Of a DNA stretch of 24,044 bases, positions 18,401 to 24,044 are shown one piece after another. The stretch is from CAYLYM01 sp964387645. GTDB lineage: Bacteria; Calditrichota; Calditrichia; RBG-13-44-9. The notes beneath the pieces were generated by a model. The model was given only the letters and a program-made list of their open reading frames with translations. It was not told where the DNA came from and made no database searches. The DNA is taken from contig CAYLYM010000058.1 of the NCBI GenBank assembly GCA_964387645.1, forward strand, positions 1 through 24,044, read 5' to 3'. The position numbers and the translations under genes were made by a program. Within the stretch, counting starts at the first letter, position 1. Every line of letters begins with the position of its first letter.

Positions 18401-18560
18401 CCTGTGTAGGTACCACCCAGATATCCCCTTGAAAAGAAAAGGCAATCTGGCTACCATCCGGGGAAGGAGCTGGAGTACGGGGGAAAATAAAAGAAGTCGC
18501 AGTGTGCGCTGTTAATTTCAAAAAGAAAATAAATAATAACACCAGTAAACTTAGCTTCAT
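15432..18560 (-). CDS. Tricorn-like protease (S41 family) with signal peptide
   Basis: 1042 aa. A signal peptide (1-20) is followed by about ten PD40/TolB-type beta-propeller blades (about 28-640; repeated WSPDG..IxFxS motifs), the tricorn C1 domain (about 665-735) with H680 in NDHFYD, a PDZ domain (about 735-810) and the S41 core (about 855-1030). The nucleophile is S948 in YSFSNAE, E1005 in NMENNG matches the second acidic/relay site, and GLIIDVRNNGGG is present. Archaeal tricorn is cytosolic and trims proteasome products; the signal peptide here points to the periplasm, as in other bacterial homologues. ATG 18560 has GGAGG a few bases upstream. The stop is TAG. It appears to be monocistronic. 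Confidence 0.94.
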   Translation of the reverse strand: MKLSLLVLLFIFFLKLTAHTATSFIFPRTPAPSPDGSQIAFSFQGDIWVVPTQGGEARRLTANPAYDYRPHWSPDGRQIVFSSDRYGNDDVFVLSLDGGPLKRLTYFSNSDAVWQWLPNGREIIFSSRRDFYYHRLPLMYKVSIDGGTPFEIIPEYADQGKMSPNGRYLVFVKGRTDIFRKGYRGSSNTDIFLYDFKEKKYSKLTNFEGNDMFPLWGPDSRTIYFVSDKDGTMNLYRMVIDGSGKTQLTFFKEDGIRFPEISRDGKIIAFERQFDLYRYEVASGKVSKMDIHLPVDYVNNPVIYKNYSGNATEFTVSPDGKLAAFVVRGEIFVINENGRFLKQITESPWRDDQVTWAPNSDSLVFVSDREGSRDIYMVTSGDPQQKMLSRTTRLKTVKLIGGKSEEHSPQFSPDGRKLAFIRGKGDLVIYDFKERKERTVLKGWAEPDFAWSPDSRWLAYSVEDNEFNSDIFLLNLETGEKYNVSQHPDYDLTPRWSADGKRLAFISKRIGDNYDIWMVFLRKVDEERTDEEWEEIFTDKKKEKEKSDSLRVIIDDPEHLYKRLRRVTSLPGVEGDFDWSPDGQFIVFNSNTAGKSDLWKIKWNGKELKQLTSTDERPEKIRWHVRNKKIYYLKKGGRLASITPDGSKAKTINFSTKLKIDIIGEQKQKFSECWRTLNDHFYDPAFHGTNWKAMYDKYQVAAESVFTIRDFNDVIRMMLGELNASHLGIYSPQQPNAVSSGMLGLRFDPEYEGDGLRIKEVIPHGPADRVREPAVVGEILLAVNGNLVSSKTNLYSLLENKVNNPVELLLSGKKKGSEYRRTIVVRPVNYGQFLSLEYDRWREEKAEMVHNLSKNKLGYIHIRAMAEESLERFEMELYAEAHDKEGLIIDVRNNGGGWTADYLLNMLMIPNHAVTVPRDGGEGYPQGRRPLYAWTKPIAVLCNEYSFSNAEIFSHAIKTLKRGKLIGKPTGGLVISTGSIRLIDGSTFRVPFRGWYVKGSGVNMENNGAIPDIIVEDLPGDVAVHKDRQLEVAVKELMKEIR

Positions 18561-19026
18561 TAAAGCCTCCTTTTTTCACCTAACATTTAAAGTAATAATA
18601 TATTTAAAACTTTTTCAATCTTCATAACAAATTTATTTTTATTTTCTGTTGATAAACTTCCATCTTTTACTGAAAGCCCCCTATCCGGGCACAACAATTT
18701 CCCCAAATAGTTTACTAACCCAAAATTTTCACAGCAGAGTAACAACGAACACTGAGATATAATTATAATAATTACAGATTGTAAATTAGAGAACGATTCT
18801 AAAATATAGCAATAGAATTATTGAAATATTGTGCATTATGTTGTTGATATTTCTTGAGATAAATATGCATATTTAAGTGAAATTGAACTAAAGAAAATCT
18901 TTTAAGAAAGAATATATTTTATAAATCTACAATTTTAAAATAAGCAATTTGGAATTACATTTTATAAATCAAAATAAAAATAACTCTGTGCACTCGGCAC
19001 CTTTGCCATTTGTCTCATGAAGAAAT
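18561..19026. other. AT-rich intergenic region, no gene seen
   Basis: First part of a 929-bp stretch without an intact gene. Every frame on both strands is short and I see no tRNA or clear hairpin. A slightly GC-richer patch (18671-18700, and again around 18990-19015) could be further eroded coding sequence but has no recognisable product. Confidence 0.5.
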
Positions 19027-19194
19027 TACTATGTGTTGAATAAATTGAGCTAAAAAGAATTAAATGAAGAATCCATTCAATTTTTAGAATTAATTAAAAA
19101 ATTGAGGAACCAGAATACTGTTTTGGGATGCTCAGAATTGATTTAATCTGTTAATAAAAAACAATCCAATTATATACCACTACAGTGTGGATAG
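19027..19194 (+). pseudogene. Remnant of an aspartate/glutamate racemase C-terminal half
   Basis: One plus-strand frame reads YYVLNKLS, TAA, KELNEESIQFLELIKKL, then RNQNTVLGCSELI, TAA (19144-19146), and SVNKKQSNYIPLQ before TAG (19192-19194). This follows the end of Asp/Glu racemases: a YDEL helix, an ES..Y..II..L helix, the second catalytic cysteine in VILGCTE (here VLGCSE), and a final IPL-DT segment. The order, spacing and single frame make coincidence unlikely, though the stretch is short. No start or upstream half with the first catalytic cysteine was found. Confidence 0.45.
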
Positions 19195-19208
19195 GAATAT
19201 TTTAATTC

Positions 19209-19318
19209 GGCACAGGGATGTGACAGGCCTATGGCAGATAAATTGTACCTGTTGGGTTGGTGCCTCTGCCAGGCTCAGAACTCAGGCCATCCTCCATTGA
19301 AATCACAGGGATGTAATT
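19209..19318. other. GC-richer island bounded by an 11-bp direct repeat
   Basis: Within AT-rich DNA, about 110 bp is clearly GC-richer. CACAGGGATGT occurs at both ends (19211-19221 and 19304-19314), 93 bp apart. No frame gives a recognisable product. It could be a structured RNA, a decayed gene piece or a small insertion; nothing decides between these. Confidence 0.35.
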
Positions 19319-19489
19319 AGAAAATGACGTTTCTTACACAAATATATATTTTTGTTAAGCACAACAGGTTAAATACTTATTAAATTTTAAAAAATGAATA
19401 TGATTCCCACAAATTTTTATATAGTAAACATAATTTTAAAATTGCTAAATTAGAATAAAATTGCAAACGATCAAAAAAATTTAAGAAAC

Positions 19490-20041
19490 ATGGAGAAAAA
19501 CATTTTTAAATGCAATACTTTGTTAGAAGGCAAACCAAGGGTCGGTAAAACCACATTACTACTCAAGGTGAGCAGACGGATTTCCCATTATGGTCTGGGA
19601 GGCTTTTACACTGAAGAGATACGTAAAAAAAATCGAAGGGTCGGTTTTCGTATCTCGACTTTTTCCGGTCAGACGGGCATTTTAGCACATGTGGATTACA
19701 CAACCGGTCCCAGAGTGGGGAAATACCGGGTAAACATCCCTACCCTCGAACGCATCGGTGTAAGGGAATTGGAACGTGCCTTGCAGGACGCCCGAATCAT
19801 CCTCATTGATGAAATCGGAAAAATGGAATTGTTTTCCGACAAATTTAAAGAAATACTCCTTCGCTGTCTCGACTCAAGTACTCCCATTCTGGCGACCATC
19901 ATGTTGCGGTCGAATCCCTTTGCTGACACAATTAAAAAGCGACCTGATGTCGAACTTATACAAGTAACACTGAAAAACCGGGATCGGTTGCCAGATAAAC
20001 TTATTTCTGAATTTATCCAGAAATTCAAAAATATTCCATAA
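19490..20041 (+). CDS. THEP1-type nucleoside triphosphatase (NTPase_1 family)
   Basis: 183 aa, the usual length for this P-loop NTPase family. Walker A is G14KPRVGK20TT, and Walker B is IILIDEIGKME with D107 and E108, the family's hallmark. The FYTEEIR segment (39-45) is also typical. Known members hydrolyse NTPs to NDPs slowly, with a possible role in nucleotide or RNA metabolism. The N-terminus (FKCNTLLEGKPR) is a few residues longer and less regular than the usual ITGxPGVGKTT, and R17 stands where glycine is common. No clear ribosome site precedes ATG 19490. The GH3 fusion gene follows 149 bp downstream on the same strand. Stop codon is TAA. Confidence 0.87.
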   Translation: MEKNIFKCNTLLEGKPRVGKTTLLLKVSRRISHYGLGGFYTEEIRKKNRRVGFRISTFSGQTGILAHVDYTTGPRVGKYRVNIPTLERIGVRELERALQDARIILIDEIGKMELFSDKFKEILLRCLDSSTPILATIMLRSNPFADTIKKRPDVELIQVTLKNRDRLPDKLISEFIQKFKNIP

Positions 20042-20190
20042 CAGAGATAGATTTATTGGGTAAACCATCACTGCCAGTTTAAAAAAGGTGAGTTCAAAGA
20101 ATTTTTACTAAAAGCTGAACGAATTTCTTTTTCTACTGAAGGTTCAAATTAAAAATTATTATTATATTTATTCCAACAATAAATCAATAA

Positions 20191-22986
20191 ATGGTGAAAA
20201 GGATGAAGTTTCCACGTGCTTATCATTTACCTGTAGATGAATTGGTTGGCCAGCTTTTAATGCCGGCCGTACGGGTGGATTTCCTCAACCGAAACAGTCC
20301 TCAAATGAGACGTTTGCAGCAATTAGTAGAGAAATATCATATTGGTGGGGTAGTTCTTTTCGGCGGACATCCATCTGATGTGCATTATGTGATCAATAAA
20401 CTGCAAGAAAAGGCCAAATACCCTTTATTTATTGCCGCGGATTTAGAAAGAGGAGTTGGAGGAATTTTCTCAAAGGGGACCTCATTTCCACATGCCTTAG
20501 CCTGGGGCGCCAGTGATGATCCCATCCTTGTCGGTACAGCTGCGCAGATGATTGCCAGGGAAGCGCGAGCACTGGGAATAAACCTCATCTTTGCTCCAGT
20601 TCTGGATCTGGCCAATGAACCCAACAATCCCATTATCAACATCAGGAGCTTTCACGCTCTTTCACAAAAAGTGATTGAATTCAGCAACCAGTTTATCCAG
20701 GCAATTCAAGGGGAGGGGCTGGCCTGTGTAGGAAAGCATTTCCCGGGACACGGTCGGGCAATAACGGACTCTCATCTGGAATTGCCGGTCATACCGTATG
20801 ATTTTTCTGAATTACAGGAATCCGACCTTCAGCCTTTTGCAGAAGCCATCAGTACCGGCATAAAAGGCTTAATGACAGCTCATATCTGCCTGCCCGATAA
20901 TCCGTTACCAGCAACCTTTCGAAATGACTTGATTACTGGCCATCTGAGACAAAAATGGCAATTCAAAGGCCTCATCTTCAGTGATGCCTTAAACATGAAA
21001 GCCGTCAGTGAATCCTATTCCCCGACAGATCAGGCACAATTGGGCGTTACAGCCGGATTGGACATTTTCCTTATACCGGAAAATTTACCGCATTTCTTCA
21101 ACATCTTGAAAGATATGGCAGCATCCCACCCAGACTTGCGGCAGCAAATGGAACAAAGTGTTGAACGCATCTTCCAATTAAAAAAATGGTTGCACGCCCG
21201 TAATCCGCATCCCACTCATCACGGCAGAATTTACAAATTCATCGAACATCCCAATCACGTGGGATTGGCAAGACGGTTGGCAAAAAAATCCATCACCTGC
21301 GTTCACCAATCCAGCCGTTTTCCCATTGACCTCATCAACAAAACACATTGCTTTCATCTAATTTACACCGATTTCGCAACCACTGATCCACCGCTGAAAA
21401 CATTTCAGGAACAAATTTCAGATTTTTTTGAGGAAGTGAAAACACTTATCAATCCAGCGGTAGAAAAAATAGATGCATCTGAACCGACTCCGTCCAGTAT
21501 GGTTATCATATCTCTTTATAGCCGGACATTTGGTGGGCATCGCTCCTGTTTCGATTGGGATAAGATCAATGACACCGTTCAATTTATTTCAAAGAAAAAT
21601 TTGCCGCTTGTTATTGTGTTGTTTGGCAACCCATTTCATCTTCAAAATCTTAAAGGCTGGAAAAAATCCGATGCCATCTTTTTGACATACTCCTACGTGG
21701 AAGCCAGTCAAATAGCTGCTTTCAAGGCGGTAATTTCGGCAATTCCAGTGGATGGAAAACTGCCGGTTCGTATTCAAGATCCTGCTGGAGAAAATTTTAC
21801 CAGTTTTTCTGTGCAGCAAAAACCTTATCAATTCCTCATATTGGACAAATCATCTGCTAACTGGCAACCAATCGAACAACTTGTACATCGAGCCATTGAG
21901 GAATGCGTTACGCCGGGCGGAGTATTATTAGTAGCTTGCCGGGAACAAATCGTTTACTGGAAAGGTTTTGGAAAATTCAGATATGAAGATGAATCCAACA
22001 AATGCAAACAACCAGTCTGGATAAATCCCGAAGTAAATGCTGAAACCCTCTACGATCTGGCTTCTCTAACCAAAGTATTGGCTACCACACCGGCTATTTT
22101 CAAACTGGTGGATGCAAAAAAAATACAACTCAATCAACCATTACAGGATTTCTATACTGTACTTAAAGATCATCCATCAGGTAAAATCCGGATTGCCGAT
22201 TTACTGGCACACAGGTCCGGATTACCTGCCTGGAAACCATTCTATGAGATGTTCCGTGAAAAAGATCAAATCCTTGCAGAAATTCTCAACACTCCGCTAA
22301 CTTATCCGACCGGACAGGAAACCATTTACAGCGATCTGGGCTTTATCCTGTTAGGTGATATCATTGAACGGGTTTCCGGCGTGAGCTTCGACGACTTTTG
22401 TCGCGACCATATTTTCATCCCAATGGGATTAAAAAGTTTACATTTCAGACCGATAAGTAAAAAGCTGCATAACGAAAAAAGTGAGAAAAAAATTAGATTT
22501 ACCTATCCACCTACCGGATGGGATGAATTCCGTAAAAGAATAATACAGGGAGAAGTCAACGATACCAATTGCTACGTTATGGGCGGTGTTGCCGGACACG
22601 CTGGTTTGTTTGGCAATGCTCTGGATGTTGCTGCTGTGGTGCAAATGTTCCTGAATAGGGGTATTTACAACAGTCGCCGAATACTCCAATTAAGTACTGC
22701 ACAAATGGCCATCCAACCTTATCCTTTTAAGGAATCAAAACGCACACTGGGCTGGGATTTACCAAACGAACAAAACAGTAGCGCGGGCAAATACCTTTCT
22801 ACAAAAAGTTTTGGACATCTCGGTTTTACTGGACCATCGGTTTGGGCGGACCCGGAAAAGGAACTAATCATTGTTTTTCTGTGTAATCGCACCCATCCCG
22901 ATCCAAAAAATGAAAAAATAAGAATCTTCCGTCCCATATTACATAACACTATATTTGAAACATTGAAATATAATAAGATGATTTAG
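20191..22986 (+). CDS. NagZ-like GH3 beta-N-acetylhexosaminidase fused to a class C beta-lactamase-type serine hydrolase
   Basis: 931 aa. Residues 1-335 are a GH3 barrel: KHFPGHG at 182-188, the Asp-His dyad D193/H195 that marks NagZ enzymes, and the likely nucleophile D265 in FSDALNM. Residues about 345-555 are an alpha/beta domain like the GH3 C-terminal part. Residues about 565-925 are a penicillin-binding/class C serine hydrolase with S625xxK628, Y713-S-D715 in place of YxN, and H876-L-G in place of KTG. NagZ removes GlcNAc from muropeptides, and the second domain could cleave peptide or ester bonds. GH3/serine-hydrolase fusions are known in Bacteroidetes-like bacteria, usually with a signal peptide; here I see none. 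ATG 20191 or ATG 20203 could be the start; the latter has AAAAGG directly before it. Stop codon is TAG. Confidence 0.92.
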   Translation: MVKRMKFPRAYHLPVDELVGQLLMPAVRVDFLNRNSPQMRRLQQLVEKYHIGGVVLFGGHPSDVHYVINKLQEKAKYPLFIAADLERGVGGIFSKGTSFPHALAWGASDDPILVGTAAQMIAREARALGINLIFAPVLDLANEPNNPIINIRSFHALSQKVIEFSNQFIQAIQGEGLACVGKHFPGHGRAITDSHLELPVIPYDFSELQESDLQPFAEAISTGIKGLMTAHICLPDNPLPATFRNDLITGHLRQKWQFKGLIFSDALNMKAVSESYSPTDQAQLGVTAGLDIFLIPENLPHFFNILKDMAASHPDLRQQMEQSVERIFQLKKWLHARNPHPTHHGRIYKFIEHPNHVGLARRLAKKSITCVHQSSRFPIDLINKTHCFHLIYTDFATTDPPLKTFQEQISDFFEEVKTLINPAVEKIDASEPTPSSMVIISLYSRTFGGHRSCFDWDKINDTVQFISKKNLPLVIVLFGNPFHLQNLKGWKKSDAIFLTYSYVEASQIAAFKAVISAIPVDGKLPVRIQDPAGENFTSFSVQQKPYQFLILDKSSANWQPIEQLVHRAIEECVTPGGVLLVACREQIVYWKGFGKFRYEDESNKCKQPVWINPEVNAETLYDLASLTKVLATTPAIFKLVDAKKIQLNQPLQDFYTVLKDHPSGKIRIADLLAHRSGLPAWKPFYEMFREKDQILAEILNTPLTYPTGQETIYSDLGFILLGDIIERVSGVSFDDFCRDHIFIPMGLKSLHFRPISKKLHNEKSEKKIRFTYPPTGWDEFRKRIIQGEVNDTNCYVMGGVAGHAGLFGNALDVAAVVQMFLNRGIYNSRRILQLSTAQMAIQPYPFKESKRTLGWDLPNEQNSSAGKYLSTKSFGHLGFTGPSVWADPEKELIIVFLCNRTHPDPKNEKIRIFRPILHNTIFETLKYNKMI

Positions 22987-23020
22987 CATGATAGAATGAA
23001 CTATTGATTTCTTTTTATTT

Positions 23021-23257
23021 TTAACTTTCGCATAAAAACCAAGGATTAACTAATAATAGCAAGAACCGCCTCTCCTCTATCATCGCCTCACCACGCGTCC
23101 TAAAACTCTTGTAACCTAACAATCTCCAAGGACCTCTTCCTCTGGTATATCTACTCCGATTAGTATTATGCCTCAATAACCGATCTGTCAAATCTGATGT
23201 GTAACCAATATAAAAACTCCCATCTGACTCAGACTGTATAAGATAAACATAATACAT
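23021..23257 (-). CDS. GIY-YIG endonuclease, UPF0213/YhbQ-like (copy A, altered C-terminus)
   Basis: 78 aa. The N-terminus has YVYLIQS (GIY position), YIG at 16-18, R26 in DRLLRHN, and the family's EAMIEERR with E61 as the candidate catalytic glutamate. After residue 64 the sequence changes abruptly to a hydrophobic end (FLLLLVNPW), whereas copy B (23365-23474) continues with LKGLKNR, the normal family ending. The break coincides with the edge of a direct duplication at 23065, so copy A is a 3'-truncated copy that reads into foreign sequence. Start ATG 23257 has AGGTG about 8 bases upstream. These small nucleases are of unclear function; homing-type relatives cut DNA site-specifically. It converges on the GH3 fusion gene, 34 bp away. 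Confidence 0.82.
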   Translation of the reverse strand: MYYVYLIQSESDGSFYIGYTSDLTDRLLRHNTNRSRYTRGRGPWRLLGYKSFRTRGEAMIEERRFLLLLVNPWFLCES

Positions 23258-23278
23258 TCAAAACACCTGCTTATAAAT

Positions 23279-23304
23279 GAAAAGGCCACAGAATATACTG
23301 TGAC
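23279..23304 (-). terminator. Intrinsic terminator between the tRNA-Glu copy and GIY-YIG copy A
   Basis: On the minus strand GGTCACAG pairs with CTGTGGCC (8 bp, one T-G pair) around a 6-nt loop, followed by TTTT. The second copy of this region after the gap starts inside the same element, at 23575. It would end tRNA-Glu transcription. Confidence 0.6.
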
Positions 23305-23311
23305 CCTTCCA

Positions 23312-23375
23312 CTGGCGCTCCCAAGGGGATTCGAACCCCTGTCGTCCCGACAGGTCGGGATGTCCTAGGCCTCTA
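23312..23375 (-). pseudogene. tRNA-Glu fragment 1 (3' part) with a palindrome in place of the anticodon arm
   Basis: Identical to the intact tRNA-Glu from the encoded CCA (23312-23314) through the 3' acceptor strand and T-arm to 23344, then replaced by TCCCGAC-AG-GTCGGGA where the tRNA has its anticodon stem and loop. The D-arm sequence resumes and stops at 23375; the 5' acceptor strand is missing. No 7-nt anticodon loop exists, so it cannot be a working tRNA. Confidence 0.85.
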
Positions 23376-23474
23376 TCCCAAACTCCCCCAATATAGCCAA
23401 ACGATTCTTCAACCCTTTCAACCGCCTCTCCTCTATCATCGCCTCACCACGCGTCCTAAAACTCTTGTAACCTA
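23365..23474 (-). CDS. GIY-YIG endonuclease copy B (3' part; 5' part lies in the N gap)
   Basis: The sequence left of the gap repeats the last conserved part of copy A (LGYKSFRTRGEAMIEERR) and then continues LKGLKNRLAILGEFGIEA to TAG (23367-23365), the usual end for this family. The stop codon lies inside tRNA fragment 1 (its D-arm sequence). If the gap holds the counterpart of 23119-23288, the full protein would be 82 aa. It is likely the intact version, with copy A a damaged duplicate. Confidence 0.7.
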
Positions 23475-23574
23475 NNNNNNNNNNNNNNNNNNNNNNNNNN
23501 NNNNNNNNNNNNNNNNNNNNNNNNNNNNNNNNNNNNNNNNNNNNNNNNNNNNNNNNNNNNNNNNNNNNNNNNNN
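23475..23574. other. Assembly gap (100 N)
   Basis: Exactly 100 Ns, a placeholder length. With an offset of 356 bp and the right flank matching 23289, the missing sequence should be about 170 bases, equivalent to 23119-23288: the 5' part of GIY-YIG copy B, its ribosome site and half of the terminator. Confidence 0.95.
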
Positions 23575-23597
23575 AGAATATACTGTGACCCTTCCAC

Positions 23598-23673
<76 letters not shown>

Positions 23674-23705
23674 GTTTCCTTAACTCTTTTTCCCAACCAC
23701 CATCT

Positions 23706-23762
23706 TCGAACCCCTGTCGTCCCGACAAGTCGGGATGTCCTAGGCCTCTAGACGATGGGAGC
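23706..23762 (-). pseudogene. tRNA-Glu fragment 2 (5' part) with palindromic arm
   Basis: Carries the 5' acceptor strand (TGGGAGC on the plus strand at 23756-23762), the D-arm, TCCCGAC-AA-GTCGGGA instead of the anticodon arm, and the T-arm only as far as the T-loop (break at 23706). The 3' acceptor strand is absent. Confidence 0.82.
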
Positions 23763-23794
23763 GTTTCCTTAACTCTTTTTCCCAACCACCATCT

Positions 23795-23846
23795 TCGAAC
23801 CCCTGTCGTCCCGACAAGTCGGGATGTCCTAGGCCTCTAGACGATA
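23795..23846 (-). pseudogene. tRNA-Glu fragment 3 (5' part) with palindromic arm
   Basis: Same as fragment 2, with the same palindrome and the same break in the T-loop (23795), but the 5' acceptor strand is also lost beyond the base of the D-arm (23846). Confidence 0.8.
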
Positions 23847-23863
23847 GAAATGTTATTTCTACC

Positions 23864-23896
23864 CTTTTCTCCTAAACAAGACAGATAGGAGAAAAG
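23864..23896. repeat. Perfect 11-bp inverted repeat in the tRNA spacer
   Basis: CTTTTCTCCTA (23864-23874) and TAGGAGAAAAG (23886-23896) pair fully around an 11-nt loop. A seven-T run follows on the plus strand after four As (23901-23907). It could be a plus-strand terminator, a processing hairpin or an insertion footprint. Confidence 0.5.
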
Positions 23897-23920
23897 AAAA
23901 TTTTTTTAAAACGGCGCAAA

Positions 23921-23951
23921 ATATAAGGTTTGGCCTTAAAAAAACCAAACC
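23921..23951 (-). terminator. Possible terminator of tRNA-His
   Basis: On the minus strand GGTTTGG and CCAAACC (7 bp, perfect) flank an 11-nt loop, and TTATATTTT follows. It lies 14 bases after the tRNA-His gene. The large loop and imperfect T-run make it moderate. Confidence 0.4.
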
Positions 23952-23964
23952 CAAAATAAAAATG

Positions 23965-24038
23965 GGTGAGTGATGGGATTTGAACCCATGACCCCCAGGG
24001 CCACAACCTGGTGCTCTAACCAACTGAGCTACACCCAC
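23965..24038 (-). tRNA. tRNA-His (anticodon GTG)
   Basis: Acceptor stem GTGGGTG/CACTCAC, D-stem GCTC/GAGC, anticodon stem CCAGG/CCTGG with loop TTGTGGC (anticodon GTG), T-stem ATGGG/CCCAT with loop TTCAAAT, discriminator C. The base before the 5' end (24039) gives the extra G-1 that pairs with the discriminator, the identity mark of tRNA-His. The 3' CCA is not fully encoded. Confidence 0.96.
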
Positions 24039-24044
24039 CATAAA

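Larger units (their letters stand above)
23065..23474. repeat. Tandem duplication of a [tRNA-Glu 3' part, terminator, GIY-YIG] unit, offset 356 bp
   Basis: 23065-23118 recurs at 23421-23474 (54 bases, offset 356). Beyond the gap, 23289-23344 recurs at 23575-23630 (56 bases). The two matches bracket the N run, so one unit is duplicated and the gap lies inside the second copy. Confidence 0.85.

Noticed and set aside
20191..22986. Beta-lactamase resistance gene
   Set aside because: The serine-hydrolase half has YSD and HLG in place of YxN and KTG and is fused to a NagZ-like enzyme, so a peptidoglycan or ester substrate is more likely.
23859..24041. Open frame MVGVAQLVRAPGCGPGGHGFKSH
   Set aside because: A well-known false peptide from tRNA-His read in frame.

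Overview
The window looks like an AT-rich (roughly 37-40% GC by eye) chromosomal scaffold from a Gram-negative bacterium. A lipoprotein, a peptidase with a predicted outer-membrane barrel, a periplasmic tricorn-like protease with many PD40 blades, a six-domain ribosomal protein S1 with a long charged tail, and a GH3/serine-hydrolase fusion together suggest the broad FCB/Calditrichota-like part of the tree. That placement is inference from gene style; there is no rRNA here. A run of 100 Ns (23475-23574) shows the sequence is a scaffold, probably metagenomic.

Left part (1-7395, all minus strand): a truncated M1 metallopeptidase with a C-terminal predicted beta-barrel, DNA polymerase IV (dinB) overlapping by one base an upstream membrane-anchored protein of unknown function, a TPR lipoprotein, and a multi-repeat VanZ-like membrane protein 12 bp upstream of it.

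Middle (7400-15430): a plus-strand membrane/GAF/PP2C phosphatase that is a pseudogene (one frameshift, four in-frame stops), a GT-B glycosyltransferase preceded by a broken small membrane protein, a soluble GAF histidine kinase, and rpsA with a perfect Shine-Dalgarno sequence, a leader hairpin and a clear intrinsic terminator. A decayed plus-strand ORF lies between rpsA and the next gene.

Right part (15430-24044): a tricorn-type protease (minus), about 930 bp without an intact gene that contains an aspartate-racemase-like remnant, a THEP1-type NTPase and a NagZ-like GH3/serine-hydrolase fusion (plus), then a tRNA-rich end: tRNA-His(GTG), tRNA-Glu(TTC), three partial tRNA-Glu copies whose anticodon arm is replaced by a palindrome, and two copies of a small GIY-YIG endonuclease gene. 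The scaffold gap falls inside the second copy of the [tRNA-Glu, terminator, GIY-YIG] unit. This end is the most unusual part of the window.

Gene decay recurs through the window: two pseudogenes, two shorter coding remnants and three tRNA fragments. None of the intact genes ends in TGA (seven TAA and five TAG, counting the second GIY-YIG copy), while two of the broken genes carry in-frame TGA where a glycine is expected.
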